Part shown: positions 5,846 to 8,231 of the stretch, piece by piece
How positions within the stretch are numbered: position 1 is the first letter of the stretch
How the letters are laid out: each line of letters opens with the position of its first letter
Assembly: GCA_030424705.1 (NCBI GenBank)
Contig: JAUHWJ010000060.1
Span: 1 to 8,231, forward strand
Direction of reading: 5' to 3'
DNA length: 8,231 nt
Source of the DNA: Alphaproteobacteria bacterium
GTDB lineage: Bacteria; Pseudomonadota; Alphaproteobacteria; Rhodobacterales; Rhodobacteraceae
Translations under genes and position numbers: made by a program
Notes under the pieces: generated by a model
The model's input: only the letters and a program-made list of their open reading frames with translations
Database searches by the model: none
Told to the model about the DNA's origin: nothing

Positions 5846-6681
5846 GCTTCGACCCCATCGTCCCCGTCGGCGGCGTCGCCGGCTACCGGCTCCTGGTCCG
5901 GACGGAGACGACGCAGCGCGCCGTCTTCGACAGGCAGCCGGAGATCGCCCGAGACGTCGCGTATTTTCAGGAGAACATCGCCAAGGTCACGAGCGCGGAG
6001 CAGCTCGTGGCCGACCGGCGGCTGCTGACGGTCGCGCTCGGCGCCTTCGGCCTCGGCGACGAGATCGACAAGAAGGCGTTCATCCGGAAGATCCTTGCCG
6101 AAGGAACGGAGAACCGGGAGGCGCTTGCCAACAAGTTCGTCGATCCGCGCTATGGCGAGATCGCCAAGGCCTTCGGCTTCGGCAATCTCGCCGGCGCGCG
6201 CACCGGGGACCCGGGCTTCAGCGAACGGATCACCGACGCTTACCGCGTCCGCGCCTTCGAGATCGCGGTGGGCGAGCAGGACGAATCGCTCCGCCTCGCG
6301 CTCAACTTCCGGCGGGACATCGGCAAGTTCGCCAACGCCAACGACCCCGTGAGCACCGCCTGGCTCTCCGCCCTAGGCGACCAGCCTGTGCGCGCCGTGC
6401 TGGAGGGCGCGTTCAACCTGCCCGCCGGCTTCTCCCAGCTCGACGTCGACCGGCAGCGGGAAGAGCTTCAGCGCGTGGCGCTGCGCGATTTCGGCTCGAA
6501 GTCCATGGCGGTGTTCAACGATCCGGAGAACGTGGACAAGGCGATCAACCGCTATCTGATCCGCAAGTCGATCGAGAACGGCCCTTCGGCTTCGACGCCC
6601 GGCATGGCGGCGCTTTCGCTCCTGCAGGGCGCGGTGGGGCCAAGCGCGGCGCAGAACCTGCTGCTCTCCAATCTGGGCTGA
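5842..6681 (+). CDS. DUF1217 family flagellar-cluster protein, function unknown
   Basis: The product has 279 residues, with no signal peptide or membrane helix visible. The family assignment rests on YFQENIAKVTSAEQLVADRR (41-60), LLTVALGAFGLGDEIDKKAF (61-80), and LANKFVDPRYGEIAKAFGFG (95-114). DUF1217 proteins are common in alphaproteobacterial flagellar clusters; I know of no settled biochemical role. Two regions look alike (ALGAFGLGDEIDKKAFIRKI at 65-84 and VLEGAFNLPAGFSQLDVDRQ at 185-204), which may reflect an internal duplication. It is mostly helical and contains no cysteine. The ATG at 5842 overlaps the flbT stop as ATGA, with GAGG five bases upstream; longer versions of this frame run through flbT and are artefacts. 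Tight coupling to flaF-flbT argues for a job in flagellin handling, though this is inference. Confidence 0.85.
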   Translation: MSFDPIVPVGGVAGYRLLVRTETTQRAVFDRQPEIARDVAYFQENIAKVTSAEQLVADRRLLTVALGAFGLGDEIDKKAFIRKILAEGTENREALANKFVDPRYGEIAKAFGFGNLAGARTGDPGFSERITDAYRVRAFEIAVGEQDESLRLALNFRRDIGKFANANDPVSTAWLSALGDQPVRAVLEGAFNLPAGFSQLDVDRQREELQRVALRDFGSKSMAVFNDPENVDKAINRYLIRKSIENGPSASTPGMAALSLLQGAVGPSAAQNLLLSNLG

Positions 6682-6693
6682 GCCAGCTCAGCC
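6676..6693. terminator. Inverted repeat holding both stop codons of convergent genes
   Basis: GGCTGAGC (6676-6683) and GCTCAGCC (6686-6693) are perfect reverse complements around CA; as RNA this is a 7-bp stem with a CCAG tetraloop on the plus strand. The left arm contains the plus-strand stop TGA (6679-6681) and the right arm contains the minus-strand stop (6688-6690). It could act as a hairpin in both transcripts. Neither side has a U-run, so intrinsic termination is uncertain. Confidence 0.45.
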
Positions 6694-7224
6694 GAGCTTG
6701 CGGCGTCTGTGCTCCTCGAGCCGCGGCATGATCTCGACGAAATTGCAGGGCTTGTGACGATAGTCGAGCTGCGGGGCGAGCAGCGCGTCCCAGCCGTCGC
6801 GGCAGGCGCCGGGGCTGCCGGGCAGGGCGAAGAGATAGGTGCCGCCCGCCACGCCCGCGCAGGCGCGGGACTGGATGGTGGAGGTTCCGATCTTCGCCCA
6901 TGAGATCATGTGGAAAGCGACCGCGAAGCCCTCGATCTCCTTCTCGAAGAGGGACTTCATCGCCTCAACCGTCACGTCCCGCCCGGTGAGGCCGGTCCCG
7001 CCGGTGGAGATCACGACGTCCACCTCCGGGCTCTCGATCCAGGGGCGGACCTCTGCGATGATCGCCTCCACGTCGTCCTTCACGATGGCGCGGGCGGCCA
7101 GCAGATGCCCCGCCGCCTCAAGCCGCTCGACCAGCGTGTCGCCCGAGCGGTCGTCCGCCGGCGTGCGCGTGTCGGAGACCGTCAGCACCGCGATGCGGAC
7201 GGGGACGAATTCGCGGTCGGTCAT
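6688..7224 (-). CDS. moaB: Molybdopterin adenylyltransferase-type protein MoaB
   Basis: MoaB/MogA proteins adenylylate molybdopterin before molybdenum insertion in cofactor synthesis, in the cytoplasm. E. coli MoaB itself is of unclear activity. The 178 residues (E. coli MoaB about 170) align with MoaB rather than MogA: FVPVRIAVLTVSDTR (6-20), the phosphate-binding GGTGLTGRD (75-83) with Asp83, EIEGFAVAFHMISWAKIGTS (96-115), QSRACAGVAGGTYLFALPGS (118-137) and APQLDYRHKPCNF (150-162). Two adjacent ATGs exist (7227 and 7224). GAGG lies seven bases before the second and only four before the first, so I chose 7224; the longer form adds one Met. The stop of the upstream glycosylase overlaps the start, so the pair is coupled. 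It converges with the DUF1217 gene six bases away. Confidence 0.93.
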   Translation of the reverse strand: MTDREFVPVRIAVLTVSDTRTPADDRSGDTLVERLEAAGHLLAARAIVKDDVEAIIAEVRPWIESPEVDVVISTGGTGLTGRDVTVEAMKSLFEKEIEGFAVAFHMISWAKIGTSTIQSRACAGVAGGTYLFALPGSPGACRDGWDALLAPQLDYRHKPCNFVEIMPRLEEHRRRKLG

Positions 7225-8081
7225 CATCTGGCCTCGGGCGGCGGCGCGCCGTCCAGCACGGCGCGCAGGGAGAGTAGATCGCGCCAGGCCTTCGCCTTCT
7301 CGGCGGGCTGACGGAGGAGGTAGGCGGGATGCAGCGTCGGCAGGACCGGCCGCCCGCCCGCCCGGGTCGCGTTCCGCCAGCGCCCGCGGGCCCGGGTGAT
7401 GGAGACGGATTCGTCGAAGAGCGCAGAGGCCGGCGCCCGGCCCAGGGTGACGACGATCTCCGGCGCGGCGAGTTCGATATGGCGTTCGAGGAAGGCGAGA
7501 AGCATCGCCGCCTCTTCGCTCGCCGGGTCGCGGTCGCCCGCGGGGCGCCAGGGCAGGAGGTTGGTGATGTAGGCGCCGCGCTCCGGCCCCGCCGAGCGCC
7601 GGTCCAGCCCGATGGCGGCGAGCATCCGGTCAAGGAGCTGGCCGGAGCGGCCGACGAACGGCTTGCCCTCCCGGTCCTCGTCGCGCCCCGGCGCCTCGCC
7701 GACGAACATCACGCGCGCCGCCGGGTCGCCGTCGGCGAACACGGTGTTGCGTGCGCCCTGCTTCAGCGCGCAGCCCTCGAAGCCCTCGATCGCCGCGCGA
7801 AGCTCGTCGAGCGTCTTCGCCGCGGCGGCGAGCCTCCGCGCCTCCGTCACGGCTTCCGCCGCATCCCCCTCCGCCGGCGGCTTCGGGCTCAGTGCGGCGG
7901 GGGCTGCCGGTTTAGGAAGGGGCGCGCGCGCCTCGGCCCGCGCCGCCGCCGCCTCGCGCGCGGCGGCCGCTGCGGCGAACCGGTCAACGGGCTCCGCGCC
8001 GATGCATTCGTCCGCCCCCGCCTCCATCTGGAAGAGAAGTGCGGCGATCAGCGCGGGCCGGTCGAGCGGTTGCGGGTCCAT
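7224..8081 (-). CDS. Family-4-type uracil-DNA glycosylase lacking the usual cluster cysteines
   Basis: It excises uracil from DNA to start base-excision repair. The 285 residues begin with a helix (1-26) and an Ala/Pro/Glu-rich linker (about 35-80), then the glycosylase fold from about 90: FVGEAPGRDEDREGKPFVGR (126-145, the catalytic/uracil motif GEAPG), SGQLLDRMLAAIGL (146-159), YITNLLPWRP (171-180), and LPTLHPAYLLRQP (247-259, the HP-motif). Family-4 enzymes usually have four cysteines binding a 4Fe-4S cluster; here only Cys26 and Cys104 exist, and the usual N-x-x-K-CRP cysteine reads Trp178. The KRRIH insertion of UdgX is absent. ATG at 8081 has no obvious ribosome site; TATCCT six bases before it may hint at a leaderless message. 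The stop overlaps moaB. Confidence 0.88.
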   Translation of the reverse strand: MDPQPLDRPALIAALLFQMEAGADECIGAEPVDRFAAAAAAREAAAARAEARAPLPKPAAPAALSPKPPAEGDAAEAVTEARRLAAAAKTLDELRAAIEGFEGCALKQGARNTVFADGDPAARVMFVGEAPGRDEDREGKPFVGRSGQLLDRMLAAIGLDRRSAGPERGAYITNLLPWRPAGDRDPASEEAAMLLAFLERHIELAAPEIVVTLGRAPASALFDESVSITRARGRWRNATRAGGRPVLPTLHPAYLLRQPAEKAKAWRDLLSLRAVLDGAPPPEAR

Positions 8082-8099
8082 GCCCGGAGGATAGGGCCC

Positions 8100-8114
8100 G
8101 CGGCGTGGCGCCGC
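8100..8114 (-). other. Small hairpin after the response-regulator gene
   Basis: GCGGCG (8100-8105) and CGCCGC (8109-8114) form a 6-bp stem with a 3-base loop in the 40-base gap between the response-regulator stop and the glycosylase start. No U-run follows on the minus strand, so a terminator role is weakly supported. Confidence 0.25.
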
Positions 8115-8121
8115 CAGCCCG

Positions 8122-8231
8122 TCAGGAGAGATAGGTCTCGTCGAGCGCGTAGCCCGCGGCGCGGACGGTGCGGATCGGGTCCGCGTCGCCGCGCCGGTTC
8201 AGCGCCTTGCGGAGCCGGCCGACATGCACGT
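8122..8231 (-). CDS. OmpR/PhoB-type response regulator, C-terminal end only
   Basis: Only the last 35 codons are present; the 5' part lies beyond the window. They read VHVGRLRKALNRRGDADPIR, then TVRAAGYALDETYLS and a TGA stop at 8122-8124. This is the end of an OmpR/PhoB winged-helix domain: the recognition helix VxVHIxRLRKAL, followed by the beta-hairpin I-R-T-V-R-G-x-G-Y, with Ala replacing the usual second-last Gly. Such proteins bind DNA after phosphorylation by a sensor kinase. Which two-component system it belongs to cannot be told from this tail. It precedes the glycosylase gene on the same strand by 40 bases. Confidence 0.85.
   Translation of the reverse strand, partial: VHVGRLRKALNRRGDADPIRTVRAAGYALDETYLS

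Noticed and set aside
8070..8110. Leaderless promoter for the glycosylase gene (TATCCT six bases before ATG)
   Set aside because: The -10 word is suggestive and no ribosome site is visible, but the hexamer 17 bases upstream (TGGCGG) is a poor -35; kept only as a remark.
1..8231. Novel defence system, CRISPR array, insertion sequence or phage genes
   Set aside because: All coding space is taken by conserved flagellar and housekeeping genes; no repeat arrays, transposase motifs or terminal inverted repeats were seen.

Overview
The window is GC-rich DNA (roughly 70% by eye) from an alphaproteobacterium, most likely a Rhodobacteraceae/Roseobacter-group organism. This rests on the FlaF and FlbT flagellin regulators, which are largely an alphaproteobacterial pair, a DUF1217 protein directly behind them, a Rhodobacter-like flagellin, and an alphaproteobacterial form of family-4 uracil-DNA glycosylase. 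I recognise families from memory and ran no database search.

The left 6.7 kb is part of a flagellar gene cluster. A leftward operon (positions 1989 down to 1) encodes proximal rod proteins FlgB and FlgC, the rod/MS-ring adaptor FliE, export-gate protein FliQ, and a secreted lytic-transglycosylase-like protein cut by the window edge. Divergently, across a 102-base spacer, lies fliI, the flagellar export ATPase. It is followed by the flagellin gene, which has a 239-base upstream region rich in hairpins. Behind flagellin come three more hairpins in tandem, then a tightly overlapping flaF-flbT-DUF1217 operon. The genes cover export (FliI, FliQ), rod building (FlgB, FlgC, FliE), cell-wall passage (transglycosylase), filament (flagellin) and probable post-transcriptional control of flagellin (FlaF, FlbT).

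The right 1.5 kb is unrelated housekeeping DNA on the opposite strand, converging on the flagellar genes. It holds the last 35 codons of an OmpR-type response regulator, a family-4-like uracil-DNA glycosylase and, overlapping it, a MoaB-type molybdopterin adenylyltransferase. The two blocks meet tail to tail with six bases between stop codons, inside a perfect inverted repeat that contains both stops.

Most of the window is ordinary conserved biology. The points most worth a second look are the hairpin-rich RNA around flagellin, the uracil-DNA glycosylase lacking the usual iron-sulfur cysteines, the two-stop palindrome, and the 20-base-phased repeat in the divergent flgB/fliI spacer. No stretch over 300 bases lacks a gene. 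I saw no tRNA, rRNA, CRISPR array, insertion sequence or attachment site.
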